Source: Aquipseudomonas alcaligenes NBRC 14159
GTDB lineage: Bacteria; Pseudomonadota; Gammaproteobacteria; Pseudomonadales; Pseudomonadaceae
DNA: 64,000 nt
Direction: 5' to 3'
NCBI RefSeq assembly: GCF_000467105.1
Contig: NZ_BATI01000006.1
Span: 1 to 64,000, forward strand
Under the pieces are notes generated by a model that saw only the letters and a list, made by a program, of their open reading frames with translations, was not told the origin of the DNA and searched no databases. This document shows positions 54,979 through 63,734 of the stretch, piece by piece; the first letter of the stretch is position 1, and each line of letters opens with the position of its first letter. The position numbers and the translations under genes are program-made.

Positions 54979-55898
54979 CGGCAGCCCCTTTCCCCGAGAA
55001 ATTCGACGACGCGTCGCAGCGCCAGCGCGGCGACCGCCAGCAGGCCGCAGTTGATCTGGAACACGTGCCACTGGCCGGGATAAACCTCCAGGCGCAGGTC
55101 CAGCCCGGCACTGTCGCGCAGACGCAGGCTCTGGCTGAGCAGGTGCTCGTCCTCGCCGACCTGCACCAGCAGCGGCGGCAGGCCGCTCAGGTCGGCCCGC
55201 AATGGCGAGAGCAAGGCCGAGTGGCGATCCGTGCCCGCCGGGCAGTAGGCATCCACGCCCTGCCCCAGCCAGGCCCGGTTGAGCAGCGGGTCGCCAGCCG
55301 GCGGCTCATGCCAGGTCTCGCCCGTGAGGTCGGTGACAGGCGAGAAGCACACCAGCGCCGCCGGCAGTGGCAGCCCCTCGTCACGCAGGCGCATCGCCGT
55401 GGCCAGGGTCAGCTGACCGCCGGCCGAGTCACCGACCAGCACAATACGCCCTGCCGGCTGGCCCTGCTCCAGCAGTGCGCGGTAGGCGGCCAGGGCATCG
55501 TCGGCAGCCGCCGGCCAGGGATGCTCGGGCGCCAGGCGGTAGTCCAGGGCGCAGACCCGCGCGCCGCTCTGCGCGGCCAGGTGGCTGGTGATTGCCCGGT
55601 GGGTCTGCGGGCTGCCGACCATGAAAGCCCCACCGTGCAGGTACAGCAGCACCCAGCCATTGTCCCGCCCTGCCCGCAACCACTCGCAGGGCACTCCAGC
55701 CAGCCGTCCCGCCGCGATGCTCACACCCCGTGCGCGCGGCGCGATCAGGGTGGCCAGGCGCAGCACACGACGCTGGGTCGCGGGCGACAGGCGCGGATGC
55801 ATGCCAATGGCGAACACCAGGCGCGTGCTGGCGCGCAGCACGGCCGTGAGCAGGCGCTGCGCACCGCTCGGCGCGGGCAACTCAACGCACCAGTTCAT
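54975..55898 (-). CDS. Alpha/beta hydrolase (hormone-sensitive-lipase type esterase)
   Basis: 307 residues from 55898 (MNWCVELPAPSGAQRLL). HSL-family oxyanion motif LYLHGGAF, nucleophile VGDSAGG, and probable acid/base VGEDEHLL and QWHVFQ. Likely hydrolyses short- or medium-chain esters such as Baeyer-Villiger products. Overlaps the upstream monooxygenase by 17 bases and the downstream SDR by four. Confidence 0.9.
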   Translation of the reverse strand: MNWCVELPAPSGAQRLLTAVLRASTRLVFAIGMHPRLSPATQRRVLRLATLIAPRARGVSIAAGRLAGVPCEWLRAGRDNGWVLLYLHGGAFMVGSPQTHRAITSHLAAQSGARVCALDYRLAPEHPWPAAADDALAAYRALLEQGQPAGRIVLVGDSAGGQLTLATAMRLRDEGLPLPAALVCFSPVTDLTGETWHEPPAGDPLLNRAWLGQGVDAYCPAGTDRHSALLSPLRADLSGLPPLLVQVGEDEHLLSQSLRLRDSAGLDLRLEVYPGQWHVFQINCGLLAVAALALRRVVEFLGERGCR

Positions 55899-57354
55899 AG
55901 TCGCTCCACTGCGGCCGGCGGGTATGGTTGCGATAGCTGAAGGTGAAGCCCGACCAGTTGTTGGTGTGCTTGCCGGCCGCATTCTTGTACCAGCTGGTGC
56001 ACCCCTGTTCCCACACCGAGTGCTCGATGTCGTGCTGCACCTGGCGGTTCCAGGCGTCCTGCACATGGCGGTGCACGTCGAGGTAGCGCACGCCCTCATT
56101 CAGCTTGGCCAGGCAATCGAGCACATAGGGGAACTGGCTCTCGAGCATGTAGATGATCGAGTTGTGCCCCAGGTTGGTGTTCGGCCCGTAGAGGATGAAC
56201 AGGTTGGGGAAACCGCTGACGCTGATGCCTTTGTAGGCCTCCGCGCCGTCACGCCAGGCCTGGTTGAGATCCAGACCGCCGCGACCGTGGATACGCATCG
56301 GCGCCAGGAAGTCGCTGGCGGCGAAGCCGGTACCGTGGATCAGTACGTCGACTGCGCGCTCCACGCCGTCGGCGGTGACGATGCCACGCTCGGTGACCTC
56401 GCGGATCGCCTCGCCGACCACCTCCACCTGCGACTGCACCAGCGCCGGGTAATAGTCGTTGCTGATCAGGATACGCTTGCAACCCAGCGGGTAGTCCGGG
56501 GTCAGCTTGGCCCGCAGCTGCGGGTCGGCGACCTCGCGGGCGATATGGCGCAGGAACAGCTGGCGATAGGGCTTCATCAACCAGGGCAGGAGGAAGAAAG
56601 CCACCCCGCGCACCTCGTGGAACAGGTACTGCCAGGCGCGGTCGAGCTTCTGCGTCCACGGCCAGCGCTGCATCAGCGCCAGCTCGAAGCGGCTGTAGGC
56701 ACGGTCCGGCTTGGGCAGCACATAGGCCGGGGTGCGCTGGAACAGGTGCAGGCGCGCGACTTTCGGCACGATCTGCGGCACGAACTGGATGGCGCTGGCT
56801 CCCGTCCCAATCACCGCCACGCGCTTGCCGGCAAGGTCTACGTCGTGGCGCCAGCGCGCCGAGTGAAAACTCTCGCCGGCAAAGCGTTCCAGGCCCGGCA
56901 AGCGCGCGTAGAGCGGACGATTGAGCTGGCCACAGGCACTGACCAGCGCCCGCGCGCTGAACACGGCGCCATCGCTGGTGGTCACCCGCCACAGGGCGGC
57001 GGCCTCGTCGAAGCGCGCCTCGGCCACTTCGCTGTTGCAGCGAATGCGCGAAGCCAGGCCGTATTTGTCGATGCACTGGCGCACGTAGGCGAAGATCTCG
57101 GCCTGCGGCGCATAGCGTCGGCTCCAGTCGGTCTTCGGCTCGAAGGAAAACGAGTACAGGTGCGAGGGCACGTCGCAGGCCGCGCCGGGGTAGTGATTGT
57201 CACGCCAGGTACCGCCGGCTTCGGCGCCCTTCTCGAGGATCAGAAAATCCTCCTCGCCCTGCTGGCGCAGGCGCATGGCCAGGCCCAGACCGGCGAAACC
57301 GGCACCTATGATCAGCACGCGCAGGGGCGCCTGCTCGGGAGTGGTGTTATGCAT
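55882..57354 (-). CDS. Baeyer-Villiger-type flavin monooxygenase
   Basis: 490 residues. FAD motif IIGAGFAGLG at the N-terminus, NADPH motif VIGTGASA near 185, and the BVMO fingerprint FAGESFHSARWRHD between them (FxGxxxHxxxW). It likely inserts oxygen next to a ketone to give an ester, using NADPH and O2. First gene of a three-gene operon with an esterase and an SDR, divergent from an AraC regulator. Substrate not deducible. Confidence 0.9.
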   Translation of the reverse strand: MHNTTPEQAPLRVLIIGAGFAGLGLAMRLRQQGEEDFLILEKGAEAGGTWRDNHYPGAACDVPSHLYSFSFEPKTDWSRRYAPQAEIFAYVRQCIDKYGLASRIRCNSEVAEARFDEAAALWRVTTSDGAVFSARALVSACGQLNRPLYARLPGLERFAGESFHSARWRHDVDLAGKRVAVIGTGASAIQFVPQIVPKVARLHLFQRTPAYVLPKPDRAYSRFELALMQRWPWTQKLDRAWQYLFHEVRGVAFFLLPWLMKPYRQLFLRHIAREVADPQLRAKLTPDYPLGCKRILISNDYYPALVQSQVEVVGEAIREVTERGIVTADGVERAVDVLIHGTGFAASDFLAPMRIHGRGGLDLNQAWRDGAEAYKGISVSGFPNLFILYGPNTNLGHNSIIYMLESQFPYVLDCLAKLNEGVRYLDVHRHVQDAWNRQVQHDIEHSVWEQGCTSWYKNAAGKHTNNWSGFTFSYRNHTRRPQWSDYELVR

Positions 57355-57462
57355 TGTTATCTCCGTGAGCCACCAGTATTGCGGATGACCGAGATGCTAC
57401 CCACTCCCCCGGCCACGGTTTATGGCATAGTCGGCCAATAAATTGTGACTTTCGGACAAAGC

Positions 57463-58467
57463 ATGAAACGTCCCCGCCGCAGCGCCGTCAGCGTGCAGCT
57501 CCTGACCCAGTATGGCCTGGACCTGGGGGTGAGCCTGGACACCTGCCTGCAGGGCACCGGGCTGGATTGGCGCCTGCTGGCCGACCCCGGCGCCGAAGTG
57601 GAGGCCGAACAGGAGCTGCGCCTGGTACGCAACCTGATCGAGGCCTGTGGCTACCGTGCGGGGCTGGGGCTGCCGCTGGGGCGGCGCTATCGCCTCAACA
57701 GCTACGGCATCTGGGGCTTCGCCCTGCTCGCCAGCCCGACCTTCCGCGAAGCCGCCAACCTCGGCCTGCGCTACCTGGACCTGACGTACGCCTTCCACGA
57801 CATGCAGCTGGAGGAGACCGGCGAGGAGGTACATCTGCTGCTCGAGGCGCAGAACCTCCCCGAGGACCTGCGCAGCTTCCTCCTGGAACGCGATCTCGCC
57901 GGCATGCTGCAGGTGCTGCGCGAGCTGTTCCACCAGGACCTGCCGATCCTGCGGGTGGAACTGAGCCTGGCCGAGCCGGACGACCCGCGTCCCTTCGTCG
58001 AGGAGATCGGCCTGATGCCGCTGTTCGCCCAGGCGCGCAGCCGCTTCGTCTTCCCCCGCCAGTTGCTCGACCTGCCGCTGGCCGGCGCCCACCCGCAAGC
58101 GGCGCAACTGTGCGAGGAACAGTGTCAGCGCCTGCTGGCCAAGCGCAGCCAGCATGACGGCCTGGCCGGGCGCATCCGCGCCCAGCTGCTGGCGTGCCCA
58201 GGGCGCCTGCCCGACATGGAGCAGGTGGCCAGCCGTCTGGGCATGAGTTCACGCACCTTGCGCCGGCGCCTGGACGAGGAAGGCAGTCACTTCCGCCAGT
58301 TGCTGGACGAAGTGCGCCAGGCCCTGGCCGAGGAACTGCTGGCCACCGGCGGCCTGACCCTGGAAGAGATTGCCGAGCGCCTCGGCTATGGCGAGGTATC
58401 CAACTTCATCCACGCCTTCAAGCGCTGGAAAGGCGTGGCGCCGCGGCGTTTCCAGCGCGGCGCCTGA
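57463..58467 (+). CDS. AraC-family transcriptional regulator
   Basis: 334 residues from ATG 57463 (MKRPRRSAVSVQLLTQYGL). N-terminal AraC/OruR-type sensor domain (about 20-200), C-terminal double HTH (about 235-334: MEQVASRLGMSSRTLRRRL; LTLEEIAERLGYGEVSNFIHAFKRW). It lies back to back with the monooxygenase operon (108-base gap) and is the likely activator. Three bases separate its stop from the converging LtaS-like gene. Confidence 0.93.
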   Translation: MKRPRRSAVSVQLLTQYGLDLGVSLDTCLQGTGLDWRLLADPGAEVEAEQELRLVRNLIEACGYRAGLGLPLGRRYRLNSYGIWGFALLASPTFREAANLGLRYLDLTYAFHDMQLEETGEEVHLLLEAQNLPEDLRSFLLERDLAGMLQVLRELFHQDLPILRVELSLAEPDDPRPFVEEIGLMPLFAQARSRFVFPRQLLDLPLAGAHPQAAQLCEEQCQRLLAKRSQHDGLAGRIRAQLLACPGRLPDMEQVASRLGMSSRTLRRRLDEEGSHFRQLLDEVRQALAEELLATGGLTLEEIAERLGYGEVSNFIHAFKRWKGVAPRRFQRGA

Positions 58468-58470
58468 GCC

Positions 58471-60513
58471 CTACTGGCCGTTGCCGACGGCGCTGCCGCC
58501 GACCGCCCCGGTGGTGTTGTGCAGCAGGCTCTGGGTGGCGACCTGCAGGAAGGCTTCCAGGCGCTTCTGCAGCCCGGGCTGTTCGGCATCGCCCTGCAGC
58601 ACCTCGACACGACGCTCCTGCAGCTGATAGCGATAGAGTTTGGCCGGCAGGCCCTTGGGCTGCACCAGCACCCGCTCGCCACTGACGATGGCCACCGTCT
58701 GGTCGCTACCCGACGGCTTGATCACGCCGATCCCGGCATCACCCTCGGGCAGCGTCAGCAGGTCGCGGCCCCAGCACTGCTGGCGACTGCTGCCCCCCAG
58801 GCGACCCATGATGGTGGGCACCACATCGATCTGCGTGCCCACCGTGTCCCGACGCTCGCCGAACTTCTCGCGCACGCCCGGGCCGATCAGCAGCAGCGGC
58901 ACGTTGAAGCGGAACAGGTCCATCTCGGTGAGCTGCTCCGGGCTGCCGAAGCCGTGGTCGCCGACGATCACGAACAGGGTGTCCTTGTAGTACGGCGACT
59001 TTTTCGCTTTCTCGAAGAACTGCCCCAGCGCCCAGTCCGAGTATCGCATGGCGGTCAGGTGCTGGTTGTTGGAGCCGCGGTCGGTCACCGGCGCCACCGG
59101 CAGCTGCTCCGGCAGCGCATAGGGAGTGTGGTTGGAGAGGCTCTGCAGCAGCGCGTAGAACGGCTTGCTCGGGTCCTTCTTGGCCAGCTCCACGGCGGCG
59201 CGGTCGAACATGTCCTGGTCGGATACACCCCAGGTCGGATCGATGAACACCGGGTCGACGAAATCCTCGCGGCCGATGAAGTTGCGCATGCCCTGGTTGC
59301 TGAAGAACCCGGACTGGTTGTCCCACTGGAAATTGCCGTTGTACACGTACAAATCGTCGTAGCCGCGCGCGCTGAGCTGCTGCGGCAGGCCGGAGAACTG
59401 GTGGCTGCCCTCGGGCATGCGCATCAGGTACTCGAAACTCGGCAGGTTGGGGAAGCAGGCCATGGTGGCGAACATGCCCTGGTGGGTATGGGTGCCATTG
59501 GAGAAGAAACGGGTGAACAGCAGCCCTTCCCGGCTCAGACGGTCGAAGTTGGGGGTGATGTCGGCATCGCTGCCCAGTGCCCCGACCCACCGGCCGGCAA
59601 AGCTCTCCATCAGGATCACCACCACATGCTTGACCGGCAGCGTGCCCTCGGCCGGCGGCGTGGTGTCGCGGCGGATCGCCGCGCTGTCGGCGTCGACCAG
59701 CACATCGTGCTCGCCGAGCAGCATCTGGCGCACCGTGGCCAGGGCTTCGGCCTCGGGCAGCGTCGCCTTCCAGGCGTTGTCGCGGTGGTCGGAGAAGCTG
59801 TTTTCGGCGGCATCCACCAAGGTCAGGATGCCGTTCAGGCCCAGGTGGTTGGCGAAAATCGAATCGGTGGTATAGGCATCGCCCCAGCGCAGCGGCGGGC
59901 CCTGCTTGAGGGTGCCGCGGGCGGCGATCACCGCCAGCAGCAGGCACAGGAAGAACACGCCGAAACGCAGGTACCAGGCCAGCGCCGGACGCACCTGGCG
60001 CGGCCGGGTGATGTGCTCGATCCAGTGCAGCAGGATGGCCATCGCCACGGTACCCAGGGCCCAGGCCAGCAGGTAGCGCGCCACCGGGAAGCCGTTCCAG
60101 AGCATGCTGGAGACCGTGCCCAGGTCTTCTTCCAGATACTGGAATACCAGGCTGTTGAGGCGCTGGTGAAACTCGCGGTAGAAGTCCATCTCGGTGATAC
60201 CGAGCAGCAGGCTGAGGCTGGCGACGCCGCTCAACCACAGCACATGCGCGCGCCGCGCGGCCATCGCGCGCAGGCTGAGAATCGACAGCAGCAGCGGCGC
60301 CACGGCATACACCACCACGCGCAGGTCGAAGCGCGCACCGTTGGCGAAGGCTTCGAGCAGATCGCCGGTGGAGGTCTCGCCGATCAACTCGGCGTTGTGG
60401 TGCAGCAACGCCATACGCAGGGCGGCGAACATCAGCATCAGCAGCAAGGCGCTGGCGGCAGTAAAGGCAAGATGGCTACGCAGGTTGGGGCGCAGGGCGT
60501 CCATTGAAGGCAT
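58471..60513 (-). CDS. LtaS-like membrane sulfatase/phosphoglycerol transferase
   Basis: 680 residues. Five N-terminal membrane segments within about 15-195, then a large periplasmic sulfatase-fold domain (about 290-600) with VVVILMESFAGRW, the probable Thr nucleophile in GTHTHQGMF, and GDHGFGSPEQ. Such enzymes transfer phosphoglycerol or phosphoethanolamine; in Gram-negatives they may modify periplasmic glucans or lipids. The second ATG at 60504 is an alternative start. The Pseudomonas substrate is unknown. Confidence 0.87.
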   Translation of the reverse strand: MPSMDALRPNLRSHLAFTAASALLLMLMFAALRMALLHHNAELIGETSTGDLLEAFANGARFDLRVVVYAVAPLLLSILSLRAMAARRAHVLWLSGVASLSLLLGITEMDFYREFHQRLNSLVFQYLEEDLGTVSSMLWNGFPVARYLLAWALGTVAMAILLHWIEHITRPRQVRPALAWYLRFGVFFLCLLLAVIAARGTLKQGPPLRWGDAYTTDSIFANHLGLNGILTLVDAAENSFSDHRDNAWKATLPEAEALATVRQMLLGEHDVLVDADSAAIRRDTTPPAEGTLPVKHVVVILMESFAGRWVGALGSDADITPNFDRLSREGLLFTRFFSNGTHTHQGMFATMACFPNLPSFEYLMRMPEGSHQFSGLPQQLSARGYDDLYVYNGNFQWDNQSGFFSNQGMRNFIGREDFVDPVFIDPTWGVSDQDMFDRAAVELAKKDPSKPFYALLQSLSNHTPYALPEQLPVAPVTDRGSNNQHLTAMRYSDWALGQFFEKAKKSPYYKDTLFVIVGDHGFGSPEQLTEMDLFRFNVPLLLIGPGVREKFGERRDTVGTQIDVVPTIMGRLGGSSRQQCWGRDLLTLPEGDAGIGVIKPSGSDQTVAIVSGERVLVQPKGLPAKLYRYQLQERRVEVLQGDAEQPGLQKRLEAFLQVATQSLLHNTTGAVGGSAVGNGQ

Positions 60514-60684
60514 GACGAATGGAGTCCGGTCTGTAGGGGCGAAGGATTCTCTGCGGCGACAGGTGAAAATTCCGTCGAAGCGGCAAACAGACCCGCCCGG
60601 CGTAAACAGGTTCAGTTGCCACCTCGCGGCGCCAGCGGGCGACTGTTATTCTGCCAGTGACCACTGACTGGTAAGGGGGCTGGG

Positions 60685-61071
60685 ATGCTGGACTATGTCG
60701 CACTGGGAATACTGATATTCGCTGCAGTCGTGCTGTTCTACGGGGTGATCGCGATCCACGACATCCCCTACGAGATCGCGGTACACCGCAAGCATCCGCA
60801 GCAGGATGCCATTCACGTGGCCGGCTGGATCAGCTTGTTCACCCTGCACGCCATCTGGCCGTTCCTGTGGATCTGGGCGACCCTGTACCGCGAGGATCGC
60901 GGCTGGGGCTTCTCCAGTCCGTCGACGGCGTCGGCGGACGACACACGCTTGCAGGCGTTGGAACAGCAGGTCGGTGAGCTACAGGCGCGCCTGGCCAGCC
61001 TGGAAACAGCAGCCCCGACAGCGCCCGCAGCGGCGCCTGTCGCCCCCGAATTGCCGCGGCAGGAGGGCTAA
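60685..61071 (+). CDS. yiaW: YiaW-like DUF3302 inner-membrane protein
   Basis: 128 residues: two hydrophobic segments (about 3-25 and 46-66), the family stretch GVIAIHDIPYEIAVHRKHPQ between them, then a coiled-coil and Ala/Pro-rich tail. DUF3302 proteins accompany a HlyD-like partner (YiaV in E. coli), encoded next at a three-base gap. Function unknown; probably a two-gene membrane complex. Confidence 0.88.
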   Translation: MLDYVALGILIFAAVVLFYGVIAIHDIPYEIAVHRKHPQQDAIHVAGWISLFTLHAIWPFLWIWATLYREDRGWGFSSPSTASADDTRLQALEQQVGELQARLASLETAAPTAPAAAPVAPELPRQEG

Positions 61072-61074
61072 GCC

Positions 61075-62034
61075 ATGGATCTGTTGCTCATCCTCACCTA
61101 CACCGCCATCTGCGTCGCCGTCTTCAAGATCTTCCGTATCCCGCTGAACAAGTGGACGGTGCCTACCGCCGCGCTTGGCGGTGTCGTGCTGATCGGCGCG
61201 CTGATCTTCCTGATGAACTACAACCACCCCTACTCCGAGGTGTCGCGCAGCTACTTCGTCAGCACGCCGATAGTGCCGGCGGTCAGCGGCATGGTCATCG
61301 AGGTACCGGTCAAGGGCCATCAGATGCTGGACAAGGGTGACATCCTGTTCCGCATGGACCCGACGCCGTTCGAAAGTCGCGTCAAGTCGCTCAAGGCCCA
61401 GCTGGTCTCGGCCCGCGCCGACCAGGCACGCGCCATCGAGCTGGCCCGGCGCAACGTGGGCAACCGCCGCGACGTCGACCTCACCACCGCGCGGGTCGAA
61501 GACCTGCAGGCGCAGCTGATCGGCGCCCAGTACGAGCTGGACAGCACGGTAGTGCGCGCCCCCTCGCGCGGCTACGTGACCCAGGTGTCGCTGCGTCCCG
61601 GCATTCGCGCGGCCAAGATGCCGCTGCGCCCGGCCATGATCTTCATCCCGCAGGAAGACTATGCCTATGTGGCGTGGATGCGGCAGAACAGCCAGCTGCG
61701 CCTGAGCATGGGCGACGAGGCGGAGATCGCCTTCGACGGCATCCCCGGCGAAGTGTTCGAGGCCAAGGTGAAGATGGTCCTGCCGGTGATTGCCGAGGGC
61801 CAGGTACAGCCGGGCGGCAACCTGATCGGCTTTACCGGCTCGCCGCCGCCCGGACGGGTGCCGGTGGTGCTGGAGGTCACCGACCCCGAGTTCGCGCAGT
61901 ACCGTGACCTCATGCCCGGCGGTGCCTATGGCCAGGCCGCGCTGTACTCGGAGCACCTGCACCACGTCGCCATCATGCGCAAGATCCTCCTGCGCATGGC
62001 GTCCTGGATGAACTACATCTTCCCCTTCCACTGA
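61075..62034 (+). CDS. yiaV: YiaV-like HlyD-family membrane fusion protein
   Basis: 319 residues. Two N-terminal hydrophobic segments (about 1-18 and 30-48), then a periplasmic adaptor: lipoyl half VPAVSGMVIEVPVKGHQMLDKGDILFRMDP, helical hairpin (about 100-155), second lipoyl half VRAPSRGYVTQVSLRPG, beta barrel. It resembles EmrA/YiaV adaptors but no transporter pump gene is present, only the DUF3302 partner. Ends 14 bases before ppk2. Confidence 0.9.
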   Translation: MDLLLILTYTAICVAVFKIFRIPLNKWTVPTAALGGVVLIGALIFLMNYNHPYSEVSRSYFVSTPIVPAVSGMVIEVPVKGHQMLDKGDILFRMDPTPFESRVKSLKAQLVSARADQARAIELARRNVGNRRDVDLTTARVEDLQAQLIGAQYELDSTVVRAPSRGYVTQVSLRPGIRAAKMPLRPAMIFIPQEDYAYVAWMRQNSQLRLSMGDEAEIAFDGIPGEVFEAKVKMVLPVIAEGQVQPGGNLIGFTGSPPPGRVPVVLEVTDPEFAQYRDLMPGGAYGQAALYSEHLHHVAIMRKILLRMASWMNYIFPFH

Positions 62035-62048
62035 TCGAGGCAGGCGAC

Positions 62049-62858
62049 ATGGCCAAGAGCAAAGCCAAGGAACAGAGCGCAGAGCGCCTGGCACGCAAGG
62101 ACTACGAGCAGGAACTCAAACGCCTGCACGTCGAGCTGGTAAAGCTGCAGCAGTGGGTGGTGGCCAAGGGCCTGAAGGTCTGCGTGGTGTTCGAGGGTCG
62201 CGATGGCGCCGGCAAGGGCGGCACCATCAAGGCCCTTACCGAACGGGTCAGCCCACGGGTGTTCCGCGTGGTGGCGCTGCCGGCGCCGACCGAGCGGGAA
62301 AAGAGCCAGATGTACGCCCAGCGTTACCTGCAGCACATGCCGGCGGCTGGCGAAGTAGTGATCTTCGATCGCAGCTGGTACAACCGCGCCGGCGTCGAGC
62401 GGGTGATGGGCTTCTGCAGCGACGAGCAGGCCCACAAGTTCCTCAGCGTGGTGCCGTTGTTCGAAAAGATGATCGTTGAGTCCGGCATCATCCTCATCAA
62501 ATACTGGCTGGAAGTCAGCGCCGAGGAGCAGCAGCGGCGCCTGGAAGAGCGCATCCGCGACGGCCGCAAGATCTGGAAGCTGTCGCCGATGGACCTCAAG
62601 TCCTTCAGCCGCTGGGACGACTACACCCGCGCCCGCGACGAGATGTTCGCCGCCTCCGACTCCTCCTGGGCGCCCTGGTACATGGCCCGTTCCGAGGACA
62701 AACGGCGGGTACGGCTGAACATCATCAGCCACCTGCTGGAGCAGGTCCCCTACGAGGACATCACCCAGGAACAGAAGATCGAACTGCCCAAGCGCGGCAA
62801 GATCGGCCGCTACAAGAGCCCGCCCTACCCCTTCCGCATGGTGGACGAGCGTTTCTGA
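62049..62858 (+). CDS. ppk2: Polyphosphate kinase 2
   Basis: 269 residues, one PPK2 domain. Walker A FEGRDGAGKGGTIKAL, Walker B IFDRSWYNRAGVERVMGF and the lid segment WKLSPMDLKSFSRWDDY are typical. It moves phosphate between polyphosphate and nucleoside diphosphates, mainly forming GTP or ATP. One-domain size points to the class using NDPs, but class assignment needs phylogeny. Next gene encodes a CHAD domain, a polyphosphate-binding fold. Confidence 0.95.
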   Translation: MAKSKAKEQSAERLARKDYEQELKRLHVELVKLQQWVVAKGLKVCVVFEGRDGAGKGGTIKALTERVSPRVFRVVALPAPTEREKSQMYAQRYLQHMPAAGEVVIFDRSWYNRAGVERVMGFCSDEQAHKFLSVVPLFEKMIVESGIILIKYWLEVSAEEQQRRLEERIRDGRKIWKLSPMDLKSFSRWDDYTRARDEMFAASDSSWAPWYMARSEDKRRVRLNIISHLLEQVPYEDITQEQKIELPKRGKIGRYKSPPYPFRMVDERF

Positions 62859-62877
62859 ACCGAGCGCAGGAGGCGCG

Positions 62878-63672
62878 ATGAAACTGGTCGACTCGCTGAT
62901 TGCCTCGCTGTTCGAGCTGCAGATCAACCTGCTGCATGCGCGACTGCGGCTGGAAGCCAACACCGACGACGAGGCCCTGCACGACCTGCGCATCGCCCTG
63001 CAACGCCTGCGCAGCCTGCTGGCGCCTTTGCGGCGAGTCGCCGACCTGCCACCGCTGTATACCGCAGCCGCCGCACTTGGCGCCCTGACCGCGCCCGTGC
63101 GCGACCTGGAGGTGCTGGCGACGGAACTCGACAACAACGGTTACACCGAGCTTGCCAGCAGACGCCGCGCCCAGCTGGCCGAGCGCTATGCGGCGATTCT
63201 TGACAGCCGTGAACTGGAGCGCCTGCAGGCCTTCCTCGACATCTGGCCTGGCGAACTGCGCGATGCGCAGCGTGCAGGCGAGTTGCACCGCCTCGACAGC
63301 CTGATCGAACGTCGCCTGCACAAGCAGCTGACGCGGCTGCTGCAAGCACTCGCCACGCCCGGCTACGACCGCCACCGCCTGCGCCTGCTGGTCAAGCGCG
63401 TGCGCTATGCCGGCGAAGCCTATCCGCAGCTGATCGGCCTGCCCAGACGCAGCCTCGGCGCACTCAAGACCACCCAGTCGGCGCTGGGCGACTGGCACGA
63501 CCACTTCCAGTGGTGCCTGCGCGTCGACCAGGAGAGCGATCTGCAGCCACTGCGCACGCTGTGGCAAACGCGGATGGACGACGCCCTGGTGCAGGCGGAA
63601 AAACAGCTGCAACGCCTCGCCAGGCATCTGCACAAACAGATCAGGCGGGATAAACATCCGGACGCGCACTAG
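62878..63672 (+). CDS. CHAD-domain protein (likely polyphosphate-binding)
   Basis: 264 residues, all helical, rich in Arg, His and Lys on helix faces (LHDLRIALQRLRSLLAPLRR; LHKQLTRLLQAL; RHRLRLLVKRVRYAGEAY). These conserved basic residues are the CHAD signature, a domain known to bind polyphosphate and localise to granules. GGAGG is upstream of the ATG. It is 19 bases after ppk2, strongly suggesting joint function. Confidence 0.9.
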   Translation: MKLVDSLIASLFELQINLLHARLRLEANTDDEALHDLRIALQRLRSLLAPLRRVADLPPLYTAAAALGALTAPVRDLEVLATELDNNGYTELASRRRAQLAERYAAILDSRELERLQAFLDIWPGELRDAQRAGELHRLDSLIERRLHKQLTRLLQALATPGYDRHRLRLLVKRVRYAGEAYPQLIGLPRRSLGALKTTQSALGDWHDHFQWCLRVDQESDLQPLRTLWQTRMDDALVQAEKQLQRLARHLHKQIRRDKHPDAH

Positions 63673-63689
63673 CTGGCCTATGCTTGGCG

Positions 63690-63711
63690 AAGCGCGGCAA
63701 CTGCCGCGCTT
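63690..63711 (+). terminator. Hairpin after the CHAD gene
   Basis: AAGCGCGGCA, AC, TGCCGCGCTT, a 10-bp stem followed by TCC; no T-run, 18 bases after the CHAD stop. May end the yiaWV-ppk2-CHAD unit. Confidence 0.5.
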
Positions 63712-63734
63712 TCCACTTCGCCAGGAGGAGCACC

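Noticed and set aside
58519..60507. 662-codon plus-strand frame opposite the LtaS-like gene
   Set aside because: Antisense shadow; low-complexity Gln/His/Arg-rich product.
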